A stretch of 64,000 bases of DNA, from contig JASFAU010000017.1 in NCBI GenBank assembly GCA_039704465.1, positions 248,001 to 312,000 on the forward strand, written 5' to 3'. The translations under genes were made by a program, and so were the position numbers. The notes under the pieces are model-generated. The model was not told the DNA's origin. It made no database searches and was given only the letters and a program-made list of their open reading frames with translations. The DNA comes from Plasmodiophora brassicae. Its lineage: Eukaryota; Endomyxa; Phytomyxea; Plasmodiophorida; Plasmodiophoridae. This document shows positions 29,566 to 38,933 of the stretch, piece by piece (positions within the stretch are counted from its first letter, which is position 1; each line of letters begins with the position of its first letter).

Positions 29566-32500
29566 CACCCCCCCTCGATCGCAGGTTGTACGACTGTTCA
29601 CCCTGCGGTCGATCCGGCGTCGTAGAGGCTCTTCCCTCCGGTGCGAACGTCGGGTCTCCGTCCTCCACGTCACTGATGTCCGCCGCCGACAGCACCAGCT
29701 CATCCAAGACCGCTAGCTCGGGGTCCACCTCAGAGTCTCCGTCTTCCTCGATACCAAGGTCGGCGTCGACGTCAGCGTCATCGTCGGCTCCGTCTTCCTC
29801 TCCTTCAAACACGCGTACGATCTGGTCGCAATTAAACGTCGCCTCCTCTTGCGTATACAGGTGTCGAAGACGGTACGTGTCCGCGGTGTTTGGAAGCTTC
29901 TGCAGCACTCGCCAGGGGCCCGTTAGTGGCGAACGGAACCGTGTCGGTTCGCCCTCCTCGCCCGCCGTTGCCTGCGAACGACGATCCGCCCAGAACAACT
30001 GCCCAACTTCGGGGTTCGGTGAGAAGCGGCCCAGGTTCTGCCTTGCAACTCGCTTGCCATACGCCTCCTTGGCCATCCGGTGAGCGACCTCCCACGCCGA
30101 ACGCAACCGCCGTTGCAGCCGCTGCAGGTACTCGCGGTATGATCGATCGACTCTCTTCTCGGGCAGCTGCACATCGTATTCAACAGGACCCCTGATGTCA
30201 CGCCCGAATTCGAGGTAATGGGGCGTCTCCTTCGTCGTCTCGCAGACCCCCTTGCAGTATGCAAATGTCAAGTACTCCAGCTGGAGGTCCCATCGCGCCA
30301 GGTCTTCGTCACTCATGGTCCGTAGAAATGCTTTCAGGTAGCGATGCGGGCGCTCAGCCATGCCGTTTCCTCGTGCTCGGTATGACACCGTCATTGCCAG
30401 GCGGAATCCGAACGCCTTGCCGATCGCCTCGAACAGGTCATTGCGCCAGGACCGGCTACGGTCCGCCGTCATCTTCATCGGGAACCCCTTTTGCAGGAAC
30501 ACGTGCCGGATGAGGGTCTCTGCCGTCTCCACCGCCGTGTACCGTCGTACTGGCAAGAACAACGTCGCATGGCACATCCGACACGTGACCGTCAGGACGT
30601 GCTCATTCCCACGGGATGTCCGGGGTAGGTCCACCACGTGGTCCACGTGCACTGAATACCAGGGTAGGAACGGGACGTCGTCTTCGTCGAATTCCTGTCG
30701 GAGACCTTGCGCCGACGGTACCCGCGCTTTGGCCTGCTGACACGCCCGGCAACGTTCAACATAGCGACGCGCGTCCCGTACCATGCCTGGCCAGAAGACT
30801 GTCCGGCGCAAGTTCTGCACCGTCCTCGCCTGGCCGAAGTGTCCCGCTACTGGATCGTCGTGCGCCCGCCTCAGCTGCTCGCTCCGATCGCTCTCCGGCA
30901 GGAACAACACAACTCGTTGTTGCTCACCGGACCTTGGCGCTGACACGACCTTCATCAGGATCCCGTTGTTGTCCAACAGCGTGGTCGTCTCCAACTGACT
31001 GTTCGGCTGCTCATTCCTCTCCTTTGCCTCGATCAACCGCCTCAACACTGGGTCAGACCGCTGTCGTTCCCGCAGGCCAGCCAAATCGGGGCCGCCCGCC
31101 GCGTCGTCAGCCTCGCCGTTTGGTACTGCTTCCTTCAGCCCGGCAATACACCTGACGAGACATCGTCCGCAGGGACGGGTGCGGCCGTTGACGTTGATCG
31201 CCTGGACGCCGAGCGCTTCCGCCACGTCCGGGACGTCATCGTCATCGTCCTGATCTTCTTCATCTGCGCTCTCCTCCGAGTCCTGCCCCACGAGATCCGG
31301 ATCGACGACGGGTTCGCCCGGGTGGTGTCGATACTCGACGCGGCTCAACGCGTCCACGTTCGTCATCGACGCCCCCGGCTTGTATCGTAGCGTGTAATCG
31401 TACGGTTCCAACGCTTCCCACACCCGGCAGAGCTGCGCGTCGTCCTGCTCCTTCCGCAGGAACTCCAATGGGCGGTGGTCTGTCTCGATCATGAAGTGTG
31501 CCCCCTCAAGAAAGCAGCGCCACTTGCGAACCGCGAGACGGATTGACACCGCCTCCCCCCGTCTCGACGTGTACTGCTTCTCCGCGCCCCGGCACTTCTT
31601 CGACATGTAGGCCACCGGATGTTCATGCCCAACGTCATCCCGTTGGCAGAGGATCGCCCCGAACGCCGTGTTGCTCCAGTCGGTCTGCAGATGAACGGGC
31701 GCGAGAAGTCTGGATGCGCCAGCAGCGGTCGTTCCGACAGCCGCCGCCTCAGTTCGCGGAACGCCTCGGATTCCTCCTCCCCACCGCCATTGAGACGCTT
31801 TCCCCACAAGGTCGCTCAGTGGCGCCGAGACCTCGGCGAACTTGCGGATGAGGTGGGAATAGTACCCTGCGAGGCCCAGGAACGTCCTCACTTGGGCCTT
31901 GTTCGTCGGCTCAGGGAATTCCGTTACGGCTTGCACGAGCCGAGCGTCGGGCTGGATCCCGTCCCCGCTGACGCGGTGGCCCAGGTAGGTCACCTCCCGC
32001 TGGAGGAGGTAGGTCTTCTTCGGGTTGACGGTCAGCCCGTGCTCGCGCAGACGCTCGAAGACTTTGTCGATCCGATCGAAGTGCTGTTCCACCGACTGCG
32101 AGAAGACGAGCACGTCGTCCATGTACACAAGGCAGTCGACAAATGACATACCTGCGAGAACCTTGGCCATGAGCCTGCAGAAGGTCGCCGCGCACTTCAA
32201 TCCAAACGGCATGCCGTTCCACTCGAACAAGCCGTCGCGCGTCACGAACGCCGTCTTGGCCCGGTCTTCCTCCGCGACGGGCACCTGCCAGTAGCCTGAT
32301 GTTAGATCGAAAGCCGAGAACCAGGACGCTCCTTGCATCGCCGCCAGCGCGTCGTCCACGCGCGGCATCGGGTACGCGTCCCCAATCGTTACGTCGTTCA
32401 AACGCCGATAGTCGATCGCCATACGGAATCCCCCATTGGCCTTGCGCGCCATGACCACCCCCGCTGCCCATGGACTCGTTGATGGTCGGATCGTCCCGAC

Positions 32501-33247
32501 CTTCAGTAGCTGTTGCACCGTGTCCCGGACTTGGTCTTCAAGGTGTGGGTGTAGGCGTCGCGGCGGCATCGCGACCGGCTCCGCCCCGGGCACCACCGGG
32601 ATCCGATGGACCTCCGTCTCCGTCCGGCCCACCGGGTTGAAGTCCGAAGTGAACCGATCCGCCTGCGTACATATCCATCGACGGATGCGTCGTTGAGTCG
32701 CCTGATCAAACGACTCCCATTCGACGTGGACGGCGTCCATGACCGCTGCCTGGTGTTGCGTCATCGGAGCGTCCGCTCCACCCTCCTCGGACATGACGGC
32801 TCCGACTGTCATTGAGCAGATTTGCTGCTCTCCAACCGGTTTAGCCAGCGCCACGACCCGGCCCTTCTTGTATCGGCATCGTCGGCTGAACAGATTGCCA
32901 ATCAGGATCGTTGCGACGCCGTCCTTCAGCTGGCCGAAGCCTTCTGCGATCGCCGCCGTCTTCGTGCCCCGGCGTTGACGTTCCACCAGCACTGGCCCAT
33001 CGGTCACCGCCCCGTCCGCTCGGACCTGCACTGCGACCACTTGGTCTCGTCGCACGATCACGTCCTCCATCAGTCGCATCTGGACCGCCCGTCCCGTTCG
33101 TCGTCTTGGCTGGTTCAGGTGAACACGAATGCCGATGCCAGGAATCTCGACGTGACCCTGCGCTAGGTCCCATCGCGTTTTCCATGCGTGTAGCTGTGGG
33201 AGGCCTATGATGACGTCATGTGGCATTGCGTCGTCGCATACGGTCAC
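29561..33247 (-). CDS. Gypsy Pol: reverse transcriptase, RNase H, integrase
   Basis: A 1228-codon frame. The start covers the protease end (DVIIGLPQLHAWKTRW). RT: TSPWAAGVVMARKANGGFRM, SAFDLTSGYWQVPVAEED, FEWNGMPFGLKCAATFCRLM, catalytic LVYMDDVLVF and YLGHRVSGDGI. RNase H: LQTDWSNTAFGAIL and ETDHRPLEFL. Integrase: H-x4-H…CRACQQAK zinc site, then VHVDHVVDL, MTADRSRSWRND and GNGMAERPHRYLK for the D,D-35-E triad. A stretch of ~35 residues after SQWRWGG (31810-31700) is out of frame relative to the family: the expected FRELRRRLSERPLLAHPDFSRP is present in the neighbouring frame, so two compensating indels are present. The C-terminus is acidic (D/E-rich). Confidence 0.9.
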   Translation of the reverse strand: MTVCDDAMPHDVIIGLPQLHAWKTRWDLAQGHVEIPGIGIRVHLNQPRRRTGRAVQMRLMEDVIVRRDQVVAVQVRADGAVTDGPVLVERQRRGTKTAAIAEGFGQLKDGVATILIGNLFSRRCRYKKGRVVALAKPVGEQQICSMTVGAVMSEEGGADAPMTQHQAAVMDAVHVEWESFDQATQRRIRRWICTQADRFTSDFNPVGRTETEVHRIPVVPGAEPVAMPPRRLHPHLEDQVRDTVQQLLKVGTIRPSTSPWAAGVVMARKANGGFRMAIDYRRLNDVTIGDAYPMPRVDDALAAMQGASWFSAFDLTSGYWQVPVAEEDRAKTAFVTRDGLFEWNGMPFGLKCAATFCRLMAKVLAGMSFVDCLVYMDDVLVFSQSVEQHFDRIDKVFERLREHGLTVNPKKTYLLQREVTYLGHRVSGDGIQPDARLVQAVTEFPEPTNKAQVRTFLGLAGYYSHLIRKFAEVSAPLSDLVGKASQWRWGGGIRGVPRTEAAAVGTTAAGASRLLAPVHLQTDWSNTAFGAILCQRDDVGHEHPVAYMSKKCRGAEKQYTSRRGEAVSIRLAVRKWRCFLEGAHFMIETDHRPLEFLRKEQDDAQLCRVWEALEPYDYTLRYKPGASMTNVDALSRVEYRHHPGEPVVDPDLVGQDSEESADEEDQDDDDDVPDVAEALGVQAINVNGRTRPCGRCLVRCIAGLKEAVPNGEADDAAGGPDLAGLRERQRSDPVLRRLIEAKERNEQPNSQLETTTLLDNNGILMKVVSAPRSGEQQRVVLFLPESDRSEQLRRAHDDPVAGHFGQARTVQNLRRTVFWPGMVRDARRYVERCRACQQAKARVPSAQGLRQEFDEDDVPFLPWYSVHVDHVVDLPRTSRGNEHVLTVTCRMCHATLFLPVRRYTAVETAETLIRHVFLQKGFPMKMTADRSRSWRNDLFEAIGKAFGFRLAMTVSYRARGNGMAERPHRYLKAFLRTMSDEDLARWDLQLEYLTFAYCKGVCETTKETPHYLEFGRDIRGPVEYDVQLPEKRVDRSYREYLQRLQRRLRSAWEVAHRMAKEAYGKRVARQNLGRFSPNPEVGQLFWADRRSQATAGEEGEPTRFRSPLTGPWRVLQKLPNTADTYRLRHLYTQEEATFNCDQIVRVFEGEEDGADDDADVDADLGIEEDGDSEVDPELAVLDELVLSAADISDVEDGDPTFAPEGRASTTPDRPQGEQSYNLRSRGGV

Positions 33248-33564
33248 CCTAATAGCCGTCTGCGCCTCCCCGATGTTGAACGGCAGTTCCGCTGTGCCGG
33301 CATTCTCGACAGGTCGACCCGCACCAGCTGAAGTGCTCCTCGCGTCACCTCCACACCGGCAGCCCGCACTGCGTGCTGGTTCGCGACGTTGACTGCTGCC
33401 CCCGTGTCGAGCAGCGCCGTCATGCGTCGACCGCCCACCGTGATGTCCACCGTTGCGTGCACGTGGTCGCCAACGACCTCGTTCTCGATCGCTGCGACCG
33501 ATCGCAGTTCCCCTTGCCCTCCTGGGTCAAAGGGGATTGGGGCGGCTGCGGCCGCCCCGCCCCG
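33244..33564 (-). CDS. Gypsy aspartic protease, in frame after the gag stop
   Basis: Directly follows the gag UGA in the same frame with no further stop. Contains VDITVGGRRMTALLDTGAAVNV with the DTGA active site. Near its end a -1 shift leads into pol (VENAGTAELPFNIGEAQTAI lies in the pol frame), so protease and RT are joined either by a programmed shift or a one-base error; no clear slippery heptamer is visible at that point. Confidence 0.75.
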   Translation of the reverse strand, partial: RGGAAAAAPIPFDPGGQGELRSVAAIENEVVGDHVHATVDITVGGRRMTALLDTGAAVNVANQHAVRAAGVEVTRGALQLVRVDLSRMPAQRNCRSTSGRRRRLLG

Positions 33565-33567
33565 TCA
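33539..33567 (-). promoter_or_regulatory. Candidate stop-codon readthrough signal (UGA-CGG plus hairpin)
   Basis: On the minus strand the gag frame ends UGA CGG GGC and is followed, six bases after the stop, by a perfect 8-bp GC stem GGGGCGGC-CGCA-GCCGCCCC (33558-33539). UGA followed by CGG with a downstream stem is the type II readthrough configuration known from several RNA viruses. The protease frame continues in phase. Confidence 0.6.
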
Positions 33568-34824
33568 GCCGGACGGCGAGGCCGGCGCCGCCGCGCCCGC
33601 CGGTGCCCCCGCTGCTGCTGCCGCCGGTGTCGTAGGTCCGTTCACCGTCGCGCCGCCGCTCCCTTGCGGGCTTGCATTGCGCCTCGGGCATTCGAACTGG
33701 AAGTGTTGGGCGCCGTTACATGCCCTGCAGCTCTCCTTAGCGCGTGCGCGATCGCAGTCCCTCCAGGAGTGGTCCCGGCTGTTGCACGTGTTACAGATGG
33801 GTGACCTGGTAACCGCCCCGACCAACGTCCGTTTCTTCGGCTTCACGCCTTCCTTGGCACGTTGGGCGTATAGGCATTCCCTGAGGTATCCCACCTTGTC
33901 CAGGTACGTCTCCCGCACGTCCAGGTGCGCCCAGAGAAGGTGCTCCGTTTCCAGAATCGCCTTCACATCCGGGGTAATCGCCGCCAGGTAGATGTCGAAG
34001 ATCTCCTCATCGTCGGCGTGCTCGGGATCGTTCTCGACGAACTCGTTAATGACCGTTTCCAATTTCGGCAGGAAGTCAGTCAACGACTCGTTGTCGGCCT
34101 GCTTGAGCGCTCGTGCCGCACTCTTCCACGAACGCCGCGTTCGGGTCTGCGTGGTGCCCAGAAGCTTGTCTCTCGCGTCGATCAGCACGTCGACGAACGG
34201 CGCATCAGGCAGCTGTCGTGCCGACGCCACCACATGCGCCCGCAGCTGTGGTTCCATCAACTTGCTGATGACATAGTCCTGGATGTCGTCGCGGCTGGCC
34301 TTCAATCGTCGCACCGTCGCGACGGCTCCGTTCAGCCACGTCTTGACCTCCTCCCCGCTCTTCCAGGGGTTACTCACGCATTCCTTGAGGGAAATCTTGA
34401 TCGGCAGTTGGCGACGGTCATCTGCTTCGTAGCCTCCGCGCCGGCCACCCCTTCCATAGCGTCCTTCGATCTCGTCCTCGTCGTCGCCAATGCTGCTGCC
34501 ACGTGGCACGCGCACTGCGCCTCGCAAGGGTGCTCTGGTCCCGGGCCCTGCGGCAACCCTGGCGTTCCCATCTCCCCTCGCACCTGCTGCCTGGTTGCCC
34601 CGCTCCGGCGGCGCCGCCGCTCGGTCTCTGATCACCACCTCCTTGATCTCCTCCAGATCCAGTCCGAGCGCTGCGACCGTCGCATCCGTGTTCGCCCTGC
34701 CCGCTTCCAACGCTGCCAGCCGCTCCAGGATGACGTCCAGCGTCGACTGGATCTTGACCATGTCCTCGACCTTGACCCGGATGGTCTGCGCGCCTGCGCC
34801 ATCACCTCCGTTCTCTGTCGTCAT
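33565..34824 (-). CDS. Gypsy Gag
   Basis: 419 codons from ATG 34824 to the UGA at 33567-33565. N-terminal coiled region (MVKIQSTLDVILERLAALEAG), an R/G-rich patch (about residues 100-135), a capsid-like helical domain, and two zinc motifs at the end (CNTCNSRDHSWRDC and CRACNGAQHFQFEC, both CCHC). The Ala/Pro tail runs to the stop codon. Confidence 0.9.
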   Translation of the reverse strand: MTTENGGDGAGAQTIRVKVEDMVKIQSTLDVILERLAALEAGRANTDATVAALGLDLEEIKEVVIRDRAAAPPERGNQAAGARGDGNARVAAGPGTRAPLRGAVRVPRGSSIGDDEDEIEGRYGRGGRRGGYEADDRRQLPIKISLKECVSNPWKSGEEVKTWLNGAVATVRRLKASRDDIQDYVISKLMEPQLRAHVVASARQLPDAPFVDVLIDARDKLLGTTQTRTRRSWKSAARALKQADNESLTDFLPKLETVINEFVENDPEHADDEEIFDIYLAAITPDVKAILETEHLLWAHLDVRETYLDKVGYLRECLYAQRAKEGVKPKKRTLVGAVTRSPICNTCNSRDHSWRDCDRARAKESCRACNGAQHFQFECPRRNASPQGSGGATVNGPTTPAAAAAGAPAGAAAPASPSG

Positions 34825-34850
34825 GAACCCGAATTGCTGTTTCGATTGCG

Positions 34851-35029
34851 TGTGCTGAACACGCGACCTGGGGATTACTTTTAGGTACGCGGTGGCGTTC
34901 GCCTCACACTAACAGCAGGACGCTGCCTGTATATATGCAATCGAAACAGCAATGACGTCCGCCAGCCAACTGCCACGGACTCCGCCACGGCGTATGTAGA
35001 TTGCGGGAAGTGCGACGCGGTTCGTTACA
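34851..35029 (-). repeat. Gypsy LTR (5' LTR in element orientation)
   Basis: Identical by eye to 29387-29565. It lies 26 bp upstream of the gag ATG, so the leader is unusually short. Confidence 0.92.
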
Positions 35030-35227
35030 CAGGCTGTTCGACACTTGTGTCAGGTTGCGAACGTCGGTGTCGTCAAGGTTCGAAAGGAGCCTTGGTATCA
35101 GGTCGTCTGCAGGACATTTCGCAAATAGATCATCAGGGTTATTACGAGACGCGCGCCCAGTTGCCAGCAGAGTGCATGCAAGGACGACAACGGTGACGGA
35201 AACCGACGCCATCCGGAACGAAGTCAC
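35030..35227 (-). pseudogene. Secreted F-box/ankyrin-like gene, 5' portion
   Basis: ATG at 35227 (or 35212), signal peptide VSVTVVVLACTLLATGRA, then DDLIPRLLSNLDDTDVRNLTQVSN, an F-box-like helix pair (I-P-x-x-L-L-x-x-L-x-x-x-D) broken by the element within the motif. Continues in frame at 29382. The F-box reading is by pattern only. Confidence 0.65.
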
Positions 35228-36250
35228 CTGCTTTCGCCGACGTGCAGACGTTAGGGTCGGTTGAAATCTGCGCGATATTTATATCGACCGGTCGGGCGGG
35301 TCAAGGACGTGTCGAGTCGGGTCTGAACCAGGTCGTTCCTTGAGGCCCACGACGGGTCTGACTTCGATTAGACCCGGGTCAAGCATGTATGCTCGGCGTC
35401 TGTCGAAGAATCAGTCCCAGAAGACATTGGAACTCGACGTCGTCTTAAAGGAATACGTCCCCTGGATGATTGTATTGTAAGAAGGACTGCAATTCGAAGA
35501 TGTCGGTGACTGCTGTGTCGATCAGGCGTGATTGGCGTTCGTTAATTGGTAGACCTGAGAAAACAAAGTTCGCCGGGACCCGATGTTGACATCGACCCGG
35601 CTCCTTGAAGTCAGGCGCCATCATCGTGCGGCCAGTTGAAATACTGCTCGTTGTCCTGGAACCACATGTAAACATCGGCTAGGCTCTGCTGCATTGACAT
35701 TCAACGGTGGTTATTCCACCGTTGAAGTTCCTTCTCGAACGACTCGCCGGTCGATTCACGTTGTTCAGGTGGTTTGGTGTCCTAGTTTCGTCGACCCTGG
35801 TATGGGAGGCGAATGCATCGCAGTGGCAACCAAACGGAGACCTCGTTTCAGTGCATCAGTGTAATAGTCACTGGTGGCGAATGGCGTCTGATGCTCAATT
35901 CGCTGGTTTTCGACCTACCGTATTAGCGGGCGTTATCATCGAGGCTCTCTACCGCACCTCGCTGGGCAATGTCGTCTCGAGACGTTACTGCCAACGAGCC
36001 ACTGCTGGACTCGGCATATAAGCCAACGAACGTGCTGCTGCTGCAACTCTTCCCAAGGCACCCGCAGGTGTAGGACGACGTTCTGCTTCCGAGTGGCAGC
36101 ATTGCTGGATTCGGTTTCGCGACACTGAACGCCAAATCCCAACGAGCCTCCATCCGGAGTGAACCCAGTCCTGACAGCGTGAAGGCAGGCATCGTTCGCC
36201 CGCTCATAAGAACTGATCTCTTGATGTTCCCCCAGGACGCAAGACATCGT
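35228..36250. other. Region without recognised gene
   Basis: Contains short frames on both strands (plus 35707-36021, minus 35936-36247 and 35445-35675) lacking known motifs. A 5' regulatory region for the F-box gene is expected near 35230-35400, with no clear element seen. Confidence 0.3.
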
Positions 36251-36339
36251 GGGTTAACGCTGCGTCTCGCGCGATGGATCCCTGGGGCATGCGCTGGCGG
36301 TCGCGACGCGCCCGGTTGCCGAACCGTCACAGCCCCGGC

Positions 36340-37425
36340 CCGCTGTGTCGGCGATGTCGAAGACGTCGGCCTGGCTGGAAGCGCGCCGCGGCCATATCGT
36401 CGACACGGACGAGTGGCGCGGCGTGTCGTGAAGCATCTACCAGCACCTGCAGGAGACGCTGGCGAACGACCGTGCCGGGTTCTTCTCCGAGCTAACTGCC
36501 GCCGAACCGCTCGCCTACATGAACCGCATCGAGCAACGGCGTACGTCTGCGTCATGTCGTTGGGTGTCCGCGATCGCTGATCCGATCGATGATGACACTT
36601 CAGTCAGTGCCCACGCTGCCGGCGTACCCGTCGTTCATGGACAAGCGCGGGATCGTCGACGCGGCCGTGGCACACCCCGCCGATCGCGCGCGCTGACGCA
36701 CCGATCGCCGATCGCACCTGCCTGGAGGGGATCCTCGAGTGCACGTCTGCTGGAAGCGTCGCCCGACACGACGCCGGATGAAACCCACGAGCGGTTGCAG
36801 ATTCTGGCGAACGTGGCCATCCCGCCCACCCTGCGACGGCAGGTGCGTATTAACGCGCGTGACAACGCAGGCTCTGCTGACCAATCGTCGCCAGGTCTGG
36901 CGCCTGTGCATGGCGATGCCGTCGGCGCGTGCGCCGTTCCAGGCGAGCCTGTCGGCGAGGAACGGTCTGCTGCGCGAGCGCCAGCCGTTACGACGGTTCG
37001 CCGTGGTCAGCGGCCTCGAGGTTGGCTCTCAGTTGAACGTTCCGCACCCAGTCAGGCATGTTTGCCTATCTACGGGTCTCCCTCTGCAGGCCGCATTGGA
37101 CGACATGTGCGACTACGCGTTCGTGCCTATCTGCTCTGCGCCCGTCGTCCTGTACGTCTGGGACCAGCTGGTCCTGTCCCGATGGCAGATGCTGCCGCTG
37201 CTCTGCGTCGCGTTCCTCGTGTGCCTGCGCTCCACGCTCCTCAATGTCGCCCGCGCTGTGCTTATGCTTGCACAGAACGGCCCTAACGGGAGCGTGTCCC
37301 CAGTGTACGTCGCCGGTCGCGTTTCAGCAAGCGATCAAGCGCATGGGACCACATCTGCAGCAACGCGCGTTCCAACGGGCGGTCTCTTTGCTGTACCCTG
37401 TGCCGCATCCTGCAGCGACGTTTGA
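36340..37425 (+). CDS. Unclassified protein with TBC-like WDQ segment (exon model partial)
   Basis: Coding pieces: a start near 36355 (MSKTSAWLEARRGHIVDTDEW), HLQETLANDRAGFFSEL near 36440-36490, ETHERLQILANVAIPPTLRRQ near 36780-36840, and after a short GT-AG intron (36841-36868) ALLTNRRQVWRLCMAMPSAR…LRRFAVVSGLE, then DDMCDYAFVPICSAPVVLYVWDQLVLSRWQMLPLLC at 37100-37205. The VLYVWDQ-x-x-L segment resembles the end of TBC-type RabGAP domains, but no catalytic Arg/Gln fingers are seen and the call is tentative. A decayed duplicate lies at 24.8-25.6 kb. Several boundaries are unresolved and parts may be broken. Confidence 0.4.
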
Positions 37426-37661
37426 CCGCCAGGCCGGCATTCCACCGGCACGTTCCGCCATCGACAATGCGCATAAAGGCAAATCCCACCTACATAGGAC
37501 GGAGCGGTCGAAACGCCGCGAACCTCGAACGACAAGTCGTTTCCTAATACCGGGACCGCAAATCTAAGTACTGTGGACGCGATCGAACTGGAGGAAATCT
37601 ACAGTGGACTTGATCGAACTGGGTACTACCGCGTCAGGCTGGAATATCTAACCATTCCACA

Positions 37662-38933
37662 ATGCAGGTTCCTGCGCATGTTCAAGCAAAACCAAGCATC
37701 AGGGAACACACACCGTATGTTAACGACCGGTTCATCCGGTCACCAGAAAACCTGCTCACTCTTCGGCTCTGCCAGTCTCCGGTAGCGTCATGGGACTACT
37801 TCGTGTTTCTAATCTGGCAAGGACCCATGTACGTCATCGCCCTCTTTCAGCGTGTGGCGCTGGCGCTTTACACGACGTTCATTCATGCCGTGCCCCCAAC
37901 GGACCCGGACATTGTCCGATTTGTTCTCAACACAACTCTTTCGATGCACGTCAGCAAGCTGGAAAGCGAAACATCCGGTGCTGGTCGGGGCGTGGACGTC
38001 GAGGTCTTTAAGTTCGCCTTCCGCGGTTGTCTGCTGGAGTCTGTTGCGGGAGATCGCCTTGAGTCCATGGAATTAACGTTTACCTTGCATGGGAAAGACC
38101 TTTTGGAACTCGAAACAGTTCACGATCCTCTGCGCCAGCATCGTCGATCCCGCCTCATGTCTTGCGTGATTAACAGAAAACCCGTTGCTGACCGCGGGCT
38201 GATTATGGGAGCACTCAACGTCTTCTTGGTGGCCGGTATCCACCCAAAGATTCACACTGCATCCGCACCGCTGGCGCGTTTCATTGAGGAACAGAATATT
38301 GACGAACTGAAGCCGTCACTCGCGGTTACTTCTTCATTGCATACCACCTTGCTTACAACATCATTCAGCCCGATTGCGGAGAACAAGTGGTTAACTGGCA
38401 GCTGGATTTACATGATACCAGTGACCACGAACTCTCTCGTCGCCCAGTCCCTGAACTGGGAAGACTTTCGGCACGAAGGACAGCTCCTTCTTCGTGGGAT
38501 ATCTCCGTTCTGTTCGTTTCTATGGGACGCTCGCAAATCTTGCCTCCGTCACGTTCGCCATGATCGACTATCCGAAGAAGAGGTCGATAATGCGACACCC
38601 GCCGTTAATCTTCCGCCGTTCCATGCCGAATGTTTCTTCCTGACAACGGTCGTCCATGCTGCGGACCACTACAACGCACACAAATTCTCCTGGTGGCTGA
38701 AGTATCCGTTGCATTATAACGAAGAACTGGTCCAGTCGGGGATTATGCGCCAGTTTTATTCGTTCACCTGTGCTGGATTTCGTTACTCTTTTGAAGCGCC
38801 AACTTTGAACCCGTTGCGACCCAACTTGATGCAAGGGATGCCGGTTGACAGTGTCTACGGCAGGATATACGACGACCTGAAGAAGGTCAACAAAGAACTT
38901 GCTGACTGCATTACTGCCAGTATTATGTACTGA
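37662..38933 (+). CDS. Unrecognised 423-residue protein
   Basis: An uninterrupted plus-strand frame from ATG 37662 with clear protein-like composition (hydrophobic core, no low complexity). Features: an N-terminal hydrophobic helix (FVFLIWQGPMYVIALFQRVALALY, about residues 48-71), a His/Trp-rich C-terminal part (HAADHYNAHKFSWWLKYPLHYNEELV, about 335-360), and a final helix. A possible first exon at 37573 (MDAIELEEIYSGLDRTGYYRVRLEYL) sits in another frame with a CAG/GT junction near 37670. I do not recognise a family; it could be clade-specific. Confidence 0.6.
   Translation: MQVPAHVQAKPSIREHTPYVNDRFIRSPENLLTLRLCQSPVASWDYFVFLIWQGPMYVIALFQRVALALYTTFIHAVPPTDPDIVRFVLNTTLSMHVSKLESETSGAGRGVDVEVFKFAFRGCLLESVAGDRLESMELTFTLHGKDLLELETVHDPLRQHRRSRLMSCVINRKPVADRGLIMGALNVFLVAGIHPKIHTASAPLARFIEEQNIDELKPSLAVTSSLHTTLLTTSFSPIAENKWLTGSWIYMIPVTTNSLVAQSLNWEDFRHEGQLLLRGISPFCSFLWDARKSCLRHVRHDRLSEEEVDNATPAVNLPPFHAECFFLTTVVHAADHYNAHKFSWWLKYPLHYNEELVQSGIMRQFYSFTCAGFRYSFEAPTLNPLRPNLMQGMPVDSVYGRIYDDLKKVNKELADCITASIMY

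Larger units (their letters stand above)
29387..35029 (-). mobile_element. Gypsy (Ty3-order) LTR retrotransposon, full length
   Basis: Two 179-bp LTRs (29387-29565 and 34851-35029), identical by eye, starting TGTGCTGAACACG and ending CGGTTCGTTACA, flank gag, protease, RT, RNase H and integrase on the minus strand. The 4-bp duplication CAGG lies at 29383-29386 and 35030-35033. A polypurine tract (minus strand GATCGAGGGGGGGTG) abuts the LTR at 29566-29580. gag and pol frames are almost intact: this is a young insertion. See the separate note on the gag/protease stop codon. Confidence 0.92.
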
